A DNA stretch of 64,000 bases. Origin: Cacajao melanocephalus. Its lineage: Eukaryota > Chordata > Mammalia > Primates > Pitheciidae. The translations under genes and the position numbers were made by a program. Positions 49,651 through 61,225 of this stretch are shown here, piece by piece. Within the stretch, counting starts at the first letter, position 1; each line of letters starts with the position of its first letter. The stretch is from assembly GCA_963573385.1 (NCBI GenBank), contig CAUYLG010048364.1:1-64000 (forward strand), written 5' to 3'. The notes under the pieces are model-generated. The model had not been told where the DNA came from and did not search any database. It worked only from the letters and a program-made list of their open reading frames with translations.

Positions 49651-50199
49651 TAATTTCTAAGTTGACAGACAAATCAAGAGCACAATCTCATTTGCAATAG
49701 CCACACATGAAAATAAAATACCCAGGGATACATGTAACCAAGATGGCAAAACATCTCTACAGGAAGAGCTACAAAACTGGTGAAAAACATCTTACATGGC
49801 ACAAACAAATGGAAAAACATTCCATGCTTATGGATTGAAAGAATCAATATTATTTAAATGGCCATATGACCCAATCTATAGATGTGATGCTATTCCTGTC
49901 AAACCACAAATGTTATTTTTTTGCAAAGTTAGAAAAAAACTCTTCTAAAGTTCATATGGAACCAAAGAAGAGCCTGAATAGCAAAGCAATCCTAAGCAAA
50001 TAAAAGAAAATAAAAACTAGAAGTATCACATTATCCAACTTCAAACTATATTACAAGGCTACAATAACCAAAACATATTGTACTGGTATGAAAACAGACA
50101 CATATACTAATGGAACAGAATACAGAACTCAAAAGTAACTCCATACCTCTTTAACCATCTGATCTTCAACAAAGTCAACAAAAATAAGCAATGGGGAAA

Positions 50200-50590
50200 T
50201 TATTTGGTTTGGATGTATGTCCCCTCCGAATCTCATGTTCAAATGTGGTCCTCTATGTGCAAGATGGGGCCTAGTGGGAGGTGTTGGATCATTCTCTTGG
50301 TGAGTCCCTTGGTGATACATGAGTTATCACTCTTTTAGTTTATGCAAGATCTAGTTGTACAAAAGAAGCCTAGTACCTCATTCTCTCTTGCTTCCTCTCC
50401 TATGATGTGAAAGGCTGGCTTACCTTCATCTTCCTCCATGATTGTAAGCTTCCTGAGGCCCTCACCAGAAACAGGCACTATACTTTATGTACAGAATAAA
50501 GAACTATGAGCTAAATAAACCTTGTTTCTTAATTTCTTAAATTACCCAGCTTCAGGTACACCTTTTTATCAATGCAAATGGACTCATACA
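50200..50590 (+). mobile_element. Solo MaLR LTR (MST-like) inserted in L1 ORF2
   Basis: 391 bp from tatttggtttggatgtatgt through ttaaattacccagcttcagg to ggactcataca. Flanks ggaaa (50195-50199) and gaaaa (50591-50595) match 4 of 5. The L1 text caatgggga...aaggactcccta is continuous across it, showing a clean insertion. Confidence 0.92.
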
Positions 50591-51838
50591 GAAAAGGACT
50601 CCCTATTCAATGAATAGTACTGGGATAACTGGTTATTCAAACACAGAAAAATAAAACTGAACCTCTACCTTTCATTATATGTAAAAACTAGCTCAAGATA
50701 GATTAAAGAGTTAAATGTTAGATGACAAACTATAAAATTCCTAGAATAAAAGTTAGGAAATACCTTTCTTGAAATCAGCCTTGGCAAAGAATTTATAATT
50801 AAGTTCTCAAAAGCAATGCAAGAAGAAATTTGACAATTGGGACCTAATTAAAGATATTCTACACAGCAAAGAAACTATCAATAGAGTAAATAGACAACCT
50901 ACAGAATGGGAGAAAATATTTGCAAACTATGCATCCAATAGAGGTCTAATTTCCAGAATCTATAAGGAACTTAAACAAGTCAACAAGCAAAAACCAAATC
51001 ACTTCATTAAAAAGTAGGCAAAGAATAGGAACAGATATTTCTCAAATTAAGACATATAAGCAGCTAACAAACATAAGAAAAAATGCTCATCATCACTAAT
51101 CATCACAGAAATGCAAATCAAAACCACAATGAGATATCACCTCACACCAAATTACTAAATTACTAAAATGTCAAAATATAACAAATGCTGGTAAGATTGT
51201 GGAGAAAAGGAAATGCTATACACTGTTGCTGAGAATGTAAATTAGTTAAGCCACTGTGGAAAGTGGTTTGGAGATTTCTTAAAAAACTAAAAATAGAACT
51301 ACTACTCGACCCAGCAATCCCATTACTTGGTATATACCCAAAGGAAAATAAAGCATTTTACCAAAAAGTCACATGAATTCTTATGTTCATTCCAGTACTA
51401 TTTACAATAGCAAAGACATGAAATCAGCTTAGGTGCCCATCAATGGTGGATTGGAGAAAGAAAATTTGCTACATATACACCGTGGAATACTATTCAGCCA
51501 TAAAAAAAGAATGAAATCATGTCCCTGGCAGCAACATGGATGGAGCTGGAGGCCATTATCCTAAGCAAATTAATACAGAAACAGAAAACCCAAATAGTAC
51601 ATGTTCTCACTTATATGTGGGAGCTAAACATTGGGCATTTGTGGACATAAAACAATAGACACAAACAACAGTGTCTATGAAAACAATAGACACTGGGGAT
51701 TACAAGAGTAGGGAGGGAGAAAAGGGTCCAAAAACTAACTGCTGAGTATTAGGCACACTACCCAGGTAAGCAAGATACCTTTATAACAAACATACTCTTG
51801 TATCTCAAATTCAAAATAAAAGTTGAAGAAAAAAGAAA

Positions 51839-52040
51839 ATTCTTTTAAAAATCCCAATATATTAATAATCTGTAAAATATTATTATATATTTGGTATATT
51901 ATTTATATTGAAAAATGTAAATTATATATTTTTATATATTATACATATTTATATCAAATATAGTTTATATATTTAAGTATTACATATAATACATATTATA
52001 TATCATTATATATAAAATAATATATACACCATATTATAAT
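51839..52040. repeat. TA-rich low-complexity sequence, right flank of the L1
   Basis: Runs of tatata and attata similar in style to 44700-44936. The L1 probably landed inside one TA-rich tract. Confidence 0.85.
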
Positions 52041-52394
52041 GTTTATGAGAAAACACTGAAACCTTGAAAAGAAGCAATTATCTCTGTTGCATGCCATCTT
52101 AGTAAGCAGGAGGCCTTGTACCAAATGAAAAGTTAAAGGTCTAGTTGGGGTATTATCATGAGGATCTGTGAGATGAAAAAAGAAGGAAGCTGTGTCTATG
52201 GGCCTAGTTTCTGGTTATAAATCTGGAAAAAGACAGAAAAGCTATTTCTTCTTATTTCCTATCTTTCTTTCCCTTTACTCTATCTGAAATAGTCCCACTA
52301 GACACTTGTTTCTATCATCACATTTTGTTTTCTTTTTCTTTCTATCACTATCTAATCTACCACATACTTTTTGCTCATTCATTGTCTGCCTGTC
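52041..52394. other. Unassigned stretch
   Basis: T-rich in its second half; nothing recognised. Confidence 0.45.
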
Positions 52395-52515
52395 TGTCTT
52401 TTTTCCTTGGAGGATAAGCACTCTGAGAACAATGACTTCATTTTTATTTACTGCTGAATCTGCAGTGCCTTGCGGGTGTTGGGCACAGGTGCTCAATGAA
52501 TGAATTAATTAATTA
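52395..52515 (+). mobile_element. L2 3' end remnant
   Basis: Follows the L2 end: ggaggataagcactctgaga, ttactgctgaatctgcagtg, gcacaggtgctcaatgaatg, then attaattaatta. Confidence 0.82.
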
Positions 52516-53444
52516 ATGAAATCCCTTACTCAGCTTGACCCAGCTGTAGCTTTCTTCCTGCTTGGTTTTAGGTCCTGTGTTTGAAGAAATTGTGGTACAC
52601 TTCCCAAAAGACAAACATGAAATCTTCTAAACTGTCTCATTCCACTGATAGGTCAACAGTGTAAACTTCCCTCAGGTTTACCCTTTATGTCACCTTTGGA
52701 ACATTTGATTATTGGTGCTGGATCTGTTATACAAAATGACGTTATTGCCTTAGGAAGCTTTTCAAGGAAGTACTGAATCACTAGGTATTTATTTGATTTT
52801 AGGTCAATCACTTAGCTTAGCTATTTGCTTCAGATATTTTGTTAAGGCAGCACAAAATGGATTGCCACCTGCTACTGTCCTTAAAATTCTTAACACATTT
52901 TAGAGAATTTGGCCCTGTGGCTTAGACATTTCCCTCAAACCATGTCACTATGACTACAAAACAGTGAAAAACACAGTAGTCTCTCTGTCAAAGAAGGAAA
53001 AGGAAAGCTCTATTTACTTTGTAAATGCTTAATTACAGAAGCCTTGAGCCAGTCAAGGTTTCTATATTAAACATACCCCTCTTTGTCTTTTTCATTTCTA
53101 AAGTAAAGATGCATTAGAATTTGCAAATATAGGAAGATTTGCAAGTCATTTTTTCTTTACTAATGTCATGATAAATTAAAAATTAATTTTTAAATGCTAA
53201 GAATAAGCACTCTTTCACTTACTTTTAACTTTATTCTGCTAGAAGCTTGACTTTATCATAAACTACTTAACAATATTATTATTTTCATTTGGCATTTTTA
53301 CTAAAGACAAGTCAATGTATTTAGCTAACTAAGACCTCAACTAGCCTTTTAAGGAAACTCCGACATGCTCTATTATAGGCGATGTCACCTGCTTTGCAAC
53401 AAATAATTGACTATGACTGTCAATGGCTACAACAGGGTATGGCC
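52516..53444. other. Unassigned stretch
   Basis: Nothing recognised. Confidence 0.45.
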
Positions 53445-53832
53445 ATGCAGGCTGAGAATTCTCAAGATCTGTAGTTGGTGGGCTAAAATCCCCAGAAAGC
53501 CAATGGTTTAGTTTCTGAGTCCAAATGTCTAGAACCAAGAGACCAGATAGTGCTAGGTCCAGTTTCTGTTCAAGTTCAAAGGCAGGAGGAGATCAACGTC
53601 ATAACTCAAAGACAGGCAAAAGGAGATAATTATCTCTTAGTCTTTGTATTCAGGCCTTAATGAACTGAATGAGGCCCATCCATGTTGGGGAAAGCAATCT
53701 ATTTCACTGAGTCTACTCATTCAAATGTTAATCTCATATAGAAATACCCTCACAGACACAGCCAGAATGTTTAACCAAATATCTAGGCACCCCATGGCAC
53801 AGTAAAGTTGACATATAAAACTAACCATCACA
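53445..53832 (-). mobile_element. LTR-like element, copy 3, antisense and 3'-truncated
   Basis: On the minus strand it starts tgtgatggttagttttatat and contains gagattaacatttgaatgag. These are the 5' half of the family seen at 32312 and 43749. The 3' tail with the ccctgactaataca end is absent. Confidence 0.72.
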
Positions 53833-54519
53833 ACATCTAATATTTTGAACAAAGATTATGACTAGGTGACAGAGCAGAAGCACTGTTATTTTGGACAAAT
53901 ACCACTATTTTAGTTTTAGCTTTTTTTTAGCCTTATGCATTTTAAGAAAATTATTTTTTTAACTATAAGCAGCCAGAAAAAATCATACAGTAAAACACAA
54001 ATAAAACAGCTTGGACACAAAGAAGGTAGTGGAAACGTTTTTTGGGTGACTGCCAAACTTTACCGTTATACAACGGGTGCCAGTAAAACAGTGGATCTTA
54101 ATAAATACATTCCTTTCTCTTCAGGTACACTAAATCAGGAAAGCTAAAAGCAAACTCAGGGGGGTATGTGTGCAGCTGGAGGAAAATGTATGGGAACCAA
54201 AATACAACTCTCCCTCCCAAATAAGCACACACACACAAAAAAACACAAAAGCAGTCCAAGCCTCTAATAAACTCTCCCACCTTAAAACCTTAATAATTCT
54301 TAGTATCTAAAAAAGTGTGCCTCTAACCTAACTTGAACAAAAGGTCCTCTCAGGTTTGTTTTCTCTAAAATAAACCTGTCTTAACTGGCAAGCCACCTTT
54401 TGTATTTCTTTCCTCTTTCCTCTTTAATTCTTACACTAGATACCTGCCATCCTTGCTGGGCCATTCTATGTTCCATGTGTCTTGATTGTGTGTCTGGGTT
54501 AAATTGTTAACCTCATTTT
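53833..54519. other. Unassigned stretch
   Basis: No named repeat; frames at 53935-54147 and 54098-54280 have no domain. Confidence 0.45.
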
Positions 54520-54720
54520 CTATCTATTTATTAATTCAACTAATATCTATCAAGAAAATACTACATGCCATGTGTCTTTTGGATGATGCAATAGTGATCA
54601 ATAAAGGTAAGTTCTCTGCCCATAAGAATTTGAGTGAAGTGAAGGAAACAAACAATGAAACAAGAAAGAATCTTTTAAATTGCCATATTAGGGGAAATAA
54701 AATACTTCTGAGATAATATT
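54520..54720 (-). mobile_element. L2 3' end remnant, antisense
   Basis: Reads ttattaattcaactaatatc, actacatgccatgtgtcttt, then agttctctgcccataagaat. This is the antisense L2 end with its cctgccctcatggag block. Confidence 0.72.
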
Positions 54721-54871
54721 ATCCAAGAAGAAAATCTAGGTAAGGGTCCTTTATTAAGGAAGTAAGTTGCTTATACTTTTTATACTATATTTCCTATTAA
54801 CTTTAAAAAAATTGTACATTTTAATTTATTTTAGTGTGGAAAAGTTTACCTTTTAGGTGAGTGTGTGAGTA
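54721..54871. other. Unassigned stretch
   Basis: Short AT-rich stretch; ends in TA at 54870-54871, the likely Tigger target. Confidence 0.5.
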
Positions 54872-55221
54872 CAGTTTGTATCTGTGGGTTTCAGATTTGT
54901 AGATTCAACCAACCATGGATTAAAAATATTTTTTAGGAATGCTGATTGGATCTGCACTAAACATGTACAGACTTTTTCTTGTCATTATTCCAAAACGATA
55001 CAGTGTAACAACTATTTTACACAGCATTTTCATTGTATTAAGTGTTATAAGTAAACTAGCGATGATTTAAAGTATATGGGAAAATGTGCATAGGTTATAA
55101 GGAAAAGCACTTTGTAAACGGTACTACACCATTTCATATGAGGCACTTAACTTGAGCATCCATGGATTTTGGTATCCACTGGAGTTCCTGGAATCAATTC
55201 TCCCACGGATACCAAGAGACA

Positions 55222-55226
<5 letters not shown>
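54872..55226 (+). mobile_element. Tigger-type DNA transposon (non-autonomous, MER2-like)
   Basis: About 355 bp with blocks gattcaaccaaccatggatt, catgtacagactttttcttg, gatgatttaaagtatatggg and tccatggattttggtatcca. The order and size fit the short Tigger family of TA-targeting mariner-like elements. It begins at a TA and its 3' end runs directly into a TA microsatellite. Confidence 0.85.
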
Positions 55227-55255
<29 letters not shown>

Positions 55256-55290
55256 GTTATATATATTTATTCAGTTATATATATTCACAT
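55227..55290. repeat. (TA)n microsatellite at the Tigger 3' boundary
   Basis: A TA run of about 28 bases is followed by two ttcagttatatatat units. Confidence 0.95.
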
Positions 55291-55569
55291 GTGTGTAATT
55301 CTAAATCATCAAAGTTTTTGTTAGTACATAAACCACCACACAATGGGAATTTGAAAATGAGAGAGGAAAGATTACTCAAGAACTGTATTTTAGATTCAAC
55401 CTATAAAGGAATGGAACACAAATATGCAGCTACTGTACGTAGAAGGACTACCTCTCAGACTAGAATAGTATTTCTATAGCCTAATTGAACTTACTAATCA
55501 TTCATAGCAAGGTTGTTTCCCATAGAAGAAATATGATCAGCATGGTCAGCAGTAGAGGAGTGGAAAAGC
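55291..55569. other. Unassigned stretch
   Basis: Nothing recognised; the 105-codon frame from 55162 crosses the microsatellite and is an artefact. Confidence 0.45.
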
Positions 55570-56180
55570 TGAGTATATTAGTTTTCTATTGCTTCCATAA
55601 TAAATAAATAAAAAACCCTGTAGCTTAAAACACAGATTTATTATCTTCCAGTTTAGATGTCTAAGATAGGTCCTCAACAGGCCAAATCTAACATATTAGC
55701 CACCTTTGTTCTATTCTGGAGGTTCTAATAGAATCATTTTTTTTTCTTTCTCTTATTCAGGTTGTTGGCAGAATTTTGAATGTAGTTCCCTGTGGTTGTA
55801 GGACAGAGGTCCCCATTTTTGTACTGGCTAACAGCTGAGAAGCCTTCCCAGTTTCTAGAAGCCACCTACATTCCTTAGCTCATGGGCCCCTTCCTCCATC
55901 TTCATATCTAGCAACAGCAGATTAAGCTCTTCTCATGTCACACTTGTATGAGCTACACTCAGCCTACCTTTTCCACTTTTAAGAGGCCATATGATTATAT
56001 TAGGCCCATCCAGAAAATCCAGGATAATGTTCCCATCACAGCGTCAGCTGATTAACAGCCTTAATTCCATCTGAAATCTGATCTCCCTTTTTCCATGTAA
56101 CATACATATTCACAGCCATAACACCAAGATGCAAAGACCACAGGAGCACAAATCCTGCCTACTACATGAGAGAGAAAGTT
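55570..56180 (-). mobile_element. MLT1-like MaLR LTR, antisense
   Basis: The + strand shows gtagcttaaaacacagattt, gaagccacctacattcctta, ccccttcctccatcttcata, gcgtcagctgattaacagcc and tccatctgaaatctgatctc in the antisense order of an old MLT1-group LTR. The ends are diffuse. Confidence 0.72.
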
Positions 56181-56659
56181 CTTGGCCGGTCTGTTAGATA
56201 CCTTCCTGGAAGTGACATCTTTACAAGAAAAAGTAATACATTATGATTCTTCTGACACGGCTATATTTCAGTGGATGAGAATGACACAGCCTCCTTTTCT
56301 GAGAAGCACTTTGTAAAATAAATTGACCTCTTCTGTTGCAATTGACTTATCAAGCTACCTTCCAATAGGTCAGATCCCTGCAATTTTCCATACTACAAAG
56401 GCACTTGCAGACCCTGATATATTGATTCTCCTCTGTAGTCTTGTATTTTTCATTGTGAATTAATAAATTGTCATGTACTTAGGGGAGCAAGTCTATCCTC
56501 TGAGATAAAGTCTTACCATACCGACCAATGAAGAGGTTGCAAAGAATACAATGCTTAACATTCATTAACCTCTAGAGAAGAACTTCTCAAGCTTTAAATG
56601 TATACAGATGTCACCATACACTGTTACTGCCACTTCTCCATAAGCCATCCAAAACTTGA
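56181..56659. other. Unassigned stretch
   Basis: Nothing recognised. Confidence 0.45.
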
Positions 56660-56789
56660 GAGACTCTTGACAAAGTGCAATCTTCAGTCTAGTAGCATCA
56701 TCTGAGAGCTTGTTAGAAAGGCAGAACCTTAGCCCTTACTCCAGATTGAATGATCAGTACAGCTGTAAGTGAGAAGCATTGTTCTAAGA
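56660..56789 (+). mobile_element. hAT-Charlie (MER20/MER5-like) fragment
   Basis: Contains catctgagagcttgttagaa and ctccagattgaatgatcag, which parallel the middle of the MER20 at 56790. The ends are lost. Confidence 0.55.
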
Positions 56790-56978
56790 TAAGTAATTCT
56801 TGGACCAGCAGCATTGACATCATCTGGAAACTTGTTAGAAATGCAAATTCTCAAACGCCACTCCAGATCTATTGAATCAGAATCTCTGGATGTAGGGTTC
56901 AGTGATCCGTGTTTTCACACCCCTACAAATGGTGCTCATGCAGGCTAAGTCAAGGAACTGCTGGTCAAGAGCAGTGGT
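56790..56978 (+). mobile_element. MER20-type hAT-Charlie element
   Basis: Blocks ttggaccagcagcattgaca, ggaaacttgttagaaatgca, ctattgaatcagaatctctg and gggttcagtgatccgtgttt follow MER20 order. Confidence 0.85.
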
Positions 56979-57290
56979 TCTCAAACTTTGCTGCACATTA
57001 GAATCAGCAGGATAGTTTTTAAAATTTCTGATAGCCATATCATGTCCTACAGATTAATTCAAAATGCCTAAGGGAAGAAGACAAACATGAGTACTTTTAA
57101 AAGATCCCAGGTGTTTTCAAAGAGCAGTCAAGTTTTGGAACCAATACACAACAATAAACTCACCAATATAAATGGCAACTCTGGCAGCTGTTCTCTGTGC
57201 TGTTCTCTGTTATCTGCATGTCAGAATCACCTAGTTGATGCCATAATCCCATTTCCAGAGATGCTGATTAAATAATTCTGGGTATCAAAA
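56979..57290 (+). mobile_element. MER5-type hAT-Charlie pieces
   Basis: 56979-57040 begins cagtggttctcaaactttgc, the MER5 5' end. A second piece at about 57215-57290 has gtcagaatcacctagttg and cagagatgctgattaaataa. The intervening 57060-57200 is not recognised and may be an insertion or decay. A near-duplicate gctgttctctgt...tgctgttctctgtt lies at 57188-57210. Confidence 0.68.
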
Positions 57291-58304
57291 TTATATATTT
57301 TTAACTTTACAAAAAGAAAAATTATTTTTGATACACTGTTATATGGGTGTTTATAAATGCATTGAGCCCTGTTTCCACTTCCAGAGTCATGATGAAGAGA
57401 AGTTCCATCATTCACAAAACTTTCTCCTCACAAAACCTTTTTACGTTAACCTTTCTCCCACCATCAGCCCGTGCAACCCCTAATTTTTCTTTTTGTCATT
57501 TAGAATAATTTATATTGTATTGTCTAATTAACAGATTATTTCCTCATTTGCATTGGGTCCACTGGAAAGCCAAAGGCATTATTTATCTGTTACTGTCTCA
57601 TACGTAGTGCTTCCAATTTGCTTGCTTTTTATACTTCCTATCTCTCTGCTGAAAGTTCACATCTCATCTTGCATGTCATTCAAATTTAATATACACATTG
57701 TTATTTTAGATTCTGTGTCAGATAGTTTCAGTGTCTATGGCATACCTAACAATCACTGTGTTGACTGTTTTATTTCTCGGCATTGTGTTTATTATTCTTG
57801 CATTCTGTACTGTGAAGGTAAATAATTCAAAATTTAAGCTGGTTAGAAATTCAAAATACTTTCAGCCTAAAAGGTACCAGGGAAGACCTCTTTTCTCTTC
57901 CCTATTGATCTTCATTATAGATTAACTTTCTCACCTTTCTCACAAAAAGGCTTCATGATTATCACATTGTTTACAGTGGAATGTTAAATATACTCATTTA
58001 AATTGGAAATGAAATGAAAATAAGCTGAAAAGAAAACAAGCTGAAAAGAAAACAAGCACTAATTAATTAAATTGTAATTCATCGACCGGCCTTGCATAGA
58101 ATTTCTTTTTTTCTGCCCATAGAAGCAAGACCTTAACTTTTAATTTCAGAGCAGTAACTTCTCTGAAGTCCATGTTTCCAGGATGGCCATAACGAGTTTT
58201 TTACCTGAATAAATTCTTTAAAACTGTATTCTGGTCCTTTTGAATATTTTAGTTAGACAATATTCATCCTTTTTTTGTTTAAAATGGCCACCTATGTATT
58301 ATAG
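57291..58304. other. Unassigned stretch
   Basis: No named repeat. A 16-bp direct repeat aagctgaaaagaaaac occurs at 58022-58037 and 58038-58053. Frames at 57553-57925 are hydrophobic but have no recognisable family. Confidence 0.4.
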
Positions 58305-58929
58305 TGTAAGCGTAACCAGGGGAGCATATCCAACTCACCGTTTCGAAGAGGTTCTTAGTCTTGCTAACTCCAAAGAATGGGGAAAGGGGTCCCGGAGGCG
58401 AGGCGAGGTTGCCATTGGAATAAACATCGTGGACCCAAAGAGTTTGGCAGAAAAGTGATTTATTAACGAGAGAGAGAAAGAAAGACAGCTCTCACGCCAT
58501 CGTTGGAGGAGGCCCAGAGAAGGAACCCGTTCAGGTGAGGAGCAGCTGAATTTTAACCGTTCCTTGAGTTATTCCCGCCCCATTCATGTTCTTGTCCAAT
58601 GAGAGGAGTTCTTCAACTTCCTCTGGACTGATTGATCTTTGACTCTGATACCGGATTGGCTACTTGGTCAACAACTCAGAGTTACAGAGCCCCCTCCTCC
58701 CAGAGCTTTCCACGAGATTCTTGGGACAAAAGAGCCCACCTGGCTTTCCCCAGCTAGGCCGCAAGTGGGGAAACCCAGACAAAAAACTTTCCCTTTGAAA
58801 CCCGTCTGGTTCCTGGATGAAGACGTGGAGGCTGGGAAACTCCTGCCTTTGAAACCAAGCCTCTTGGACCCAGGAAGAGTCTGGTTCCCGGATGGAGGCA
58901 TGGAGCCAGGGAGAAGTCCCTCGTAAGTA
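58305..58929 (-). mobile_element. ERV-type LTR, antisense, relatively CpG-rich
   Basis: On the minus strand this has LTR-like order: a U3 with two related catccgggaaccaga / catccaggaaccaga units, a ctcattgg CCAAT-type box, ggggcggg GC box, a ggttaaaattc TATA-like box, then aataaa about 140 bp downstream, and a U5-like tail ending cgcttaca. Minus-strand ends TGTAC...TTACA fit TG...CA. It is GC- and CpG-richer than the window. Class I (ERV1) is my guess; no internal viral sequence is attached. Several overlapping frames here (58639-58962) have no domain. Confidence 0.6.
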
Positions 58930-59306
58930 CAGTAGACCCTTGAACAACATGGGTTTGAACATCGTGGGTTCGCTTATACTCAGATTTTCCTCTACCTCTG
59001 CTACCTCTGAGACAATAAAACCAATACCTCCTCTTCTTCCTCCTCAGTTTCTTCAACATGAAGATGACAAAGATGAAGACCTTTATGATGATTCATTACC
59101 ACTTAATGAACAGTAAATATATTTTCTCTTCTTTATGATTTGCTTAATAACATTGTTTTTTCTCTAGCATACTTTATGATAAGAATACACTATATAATGC
59201 ATATGAAATATATGTATTAGTCAACAGTTTATGTTATCAGTAAGTCTTGCTGACAACAGTGGGCTATTAGTTTAGTCTTGGCGAGTCAGTGTTCAAGGAT
59301 CAATTT
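58930..59306 (+). mobile_element. Tigger-type DNA transposon (non-autonomous)
   Basis: 377 bp with terminal inverted repeats: cagtagacccttgaaca at the left and tgttcaaggatcaattt at the right are reverse complements at most positions. TA dinucleotides flank it (58928-58929 and 59307-59308), the expected mariner-type target duplication. Blocks gacctttatgatgattcatt and ccacttaatgaacagtaaat match the short Tigger group. Confidence 0.9.
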
Positions 59307-59308
59307 TA

Positions 59309-59459
59309 CAGGCTCAGGTAAATAGGTTTTACACCTGGAAATGAGCACTCTTTTCCTTCTGTTAGACATTTAGTGTGGAGATTGTGTTAGTCTAGTCAGA
59401 GGTTAGTCTGAGTTTAAGGTTTGTTGTAGCTATGGTTACAACCCTCAGTGAACCTGTGA
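59309..59459. other. Unassigned stretch
   Basis: Nothing recognised between the Tigger element and the next LTR. Confidence 0.45.
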
Positions 59460-60170
59460 CATTGTAATTTATATTACAAAATATGTATTCGATGTTTGTT
59501 CTTGTCTTCTGGCACACTGCTCCCAAAGCACTTGGAATCTTCAAAGTGATGACTGGTGGCCTGTGGGTTTCTGGATAGCCCCAAGATTGGGGGGATTGGT
59601 TGCCATGAGAACCAAGCCTGTGATTACAGAGTTGTAATTTTCAGCCCCACCCCTTGATCTCCAGAGAGGGAAGAACTAAAGGTTGAGTAAATCATCAGTA
59701 GTCAGTGATTCTATCAATCATGTCTACACAAAAAAGCCTCCATAAAAAAAAAAAAGACAGGGTTTAGAGAGCTTCTAGGTTGCTGAACACATGGGAGTCC
59801 TGAAAGGATGGTGCATCCAGAGAAGACGTGGAAGCTCCACACCTGTTTTCTCATATCTTACACTCTGCCAATCTAGCAAATTAACTGGAGGAGGGGGTTG
59901 CAGGTGTCCCTGATTTATGGACAGTTTGAAGAACAGGTCACAACCTGGGACTTGTTACTGGCATCTAAAGTGTAAGCAGTCTTGCAGGACTTAATTATGT
60001 GAGATCTGACACTATCCAGGTAGATCAGGTCAGAATTGAGTTAATTGCAAGGTGATATCTGTTAGAGGATTGCTGGGATTTGAGGAAAAAAATTCCACAC
60101 ATACAGTGTTAAAAGCGTTCTGAAAGTATTGAGAATGTTGAGTGGTATGTGACAATGGAAGGAACACTGT
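59460..60170 (+). mobile_element. MLT2-type ERVL LTR with internal deletion
   Basis: Blocks gattggttgccatgagaacc, gccccaccccttgatctcca, atcaatcatgtctacaca, gagagcttctaggttgctga and cagaattgagttaattgcaa follow MLT2 order. At about 59868 the text jumps from acactctgcc to aatctagcaaattaa. The section with the poly(A) signal has been lost. No internal ERVL genes follow. Confidence 0.85.
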
Positions 60171-61075
60171 TTTGTTTTCCTTTTCTCTCAGAACCATATA
60201 CTTTAAATTTTTCTAGCAGTAACTTGAGAGTAAGAACTGGTTTCCTAGAGAGTTTTCTCAGACTTCTCCACCATCAGCTTCACGTCTTCTCTTTATATGC
60301 CTTAGAGAGGCCTGTGTTTTCAAATTCTTGTCTCACTCCCAGCAGTATTTCAGTCTTATGTGTTAGATGATCTTGTTAATCTGATTGTGCAGGACTTGTA
60401 GAGGGTGCTTTGTTTTGATCTAATTAAGAACAAAATCAAATGTCTTAGAACAGCACCGTGTCCCTGGGTTTTGGGGGTGTGGTCTTCTCAATGCTCCCAC
60501 CTCACTCCCAGCTGTGATTTAGGGCCAAGTTGGTATTTCTGCCTCCTTACCAGTGGCAGCATGTTTTTTTCTATTCTTCAACCCCCATCTTCAATGGGTT
60601 GTCACCAATGTATCTGAGTAGATCAAACTCTTGTTCTATGAAGGATACGGGGGGCAAGAGTCCTGTTGAAATTTTGTGCCATCACACAGTGGCTGTTGTT
60701 GTTCCCTTCCTCCAGGCTTGCACTGTCAGAGATGCTTTATCAGAACTCTTGTCAGCCTTTTTTGGCACCTGCTGGGATCCCTGGAGAAGAATATGCAAGG
60801 GAACAAGATTTTTCCTCTATCTCTGACTGCCAGGGGCTTCATAATACCTTACCAGCCCACACTTGTGCTCCACAAATTTGTTATCTGTTTTAGCTGAATT
60901 ATTCTTTCTGGTATCTTCTTATAACATCTACCCCAAGGAAGTAGCTGCTGTATACCGGCAGTTGCCTGACTCTTTTTATATTTTATTCTTGTTAGCTGCC
61001 CTACAAACTCAGCTCTCTAATGTGTTCAAGAAAAGCCATGAACATTTGTTTTTGCTCTAAAAGGTGTGTGTGACA
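60171..61075. other. Unidentified stretch with several long-ish frames
   Basis: About 0.9 kb, more balanced in base composition than its surroundings. It has overlapping + frames of 65-98 codons (60149-60370, 60530-60826, 60666-60893, 60863-61060). No domain, start context or splice signal stands out. It could be an old repeat I do not recognise. Confidence 0.35.
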
Positions 61076-61079
61076 CCAT

Positions 61080-61225
61080 TTACAGCTCCCTACATTCCAA
61101 AGCAGAAACTTGAAGTCTGGGAATTGGATTTTTAAAAGCATTTCAGGTGATTTTAATGTGCATCCAAGGTTGAAAACCCTTGCCTTTTAATATGCTTCCA
61201 AGGTTGAAAACCCTTGCCTAATCCA
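61080..61225 (+). mobile_element. MER5-type remnant with a 34-bp tandem duplication
   Basis: The end block tttcaggtgattttaatgtg, catccaaggttgaaaaccc is a MER5 3' terminus. The unit 61151-61184 is repeated at 61185-61218 with two differences (gtgcat against atgctt). Confidence 0.8.

Noticed and set aside
58639..59116. Several frames on both strands near 58.7 kb as an exon cluster
   Set aside because: The stretch looks like an antisense LTR next to a Tigger element. Acidic residues in the + frame come from the Tigger gatgaagac region. No splice pairs fit.
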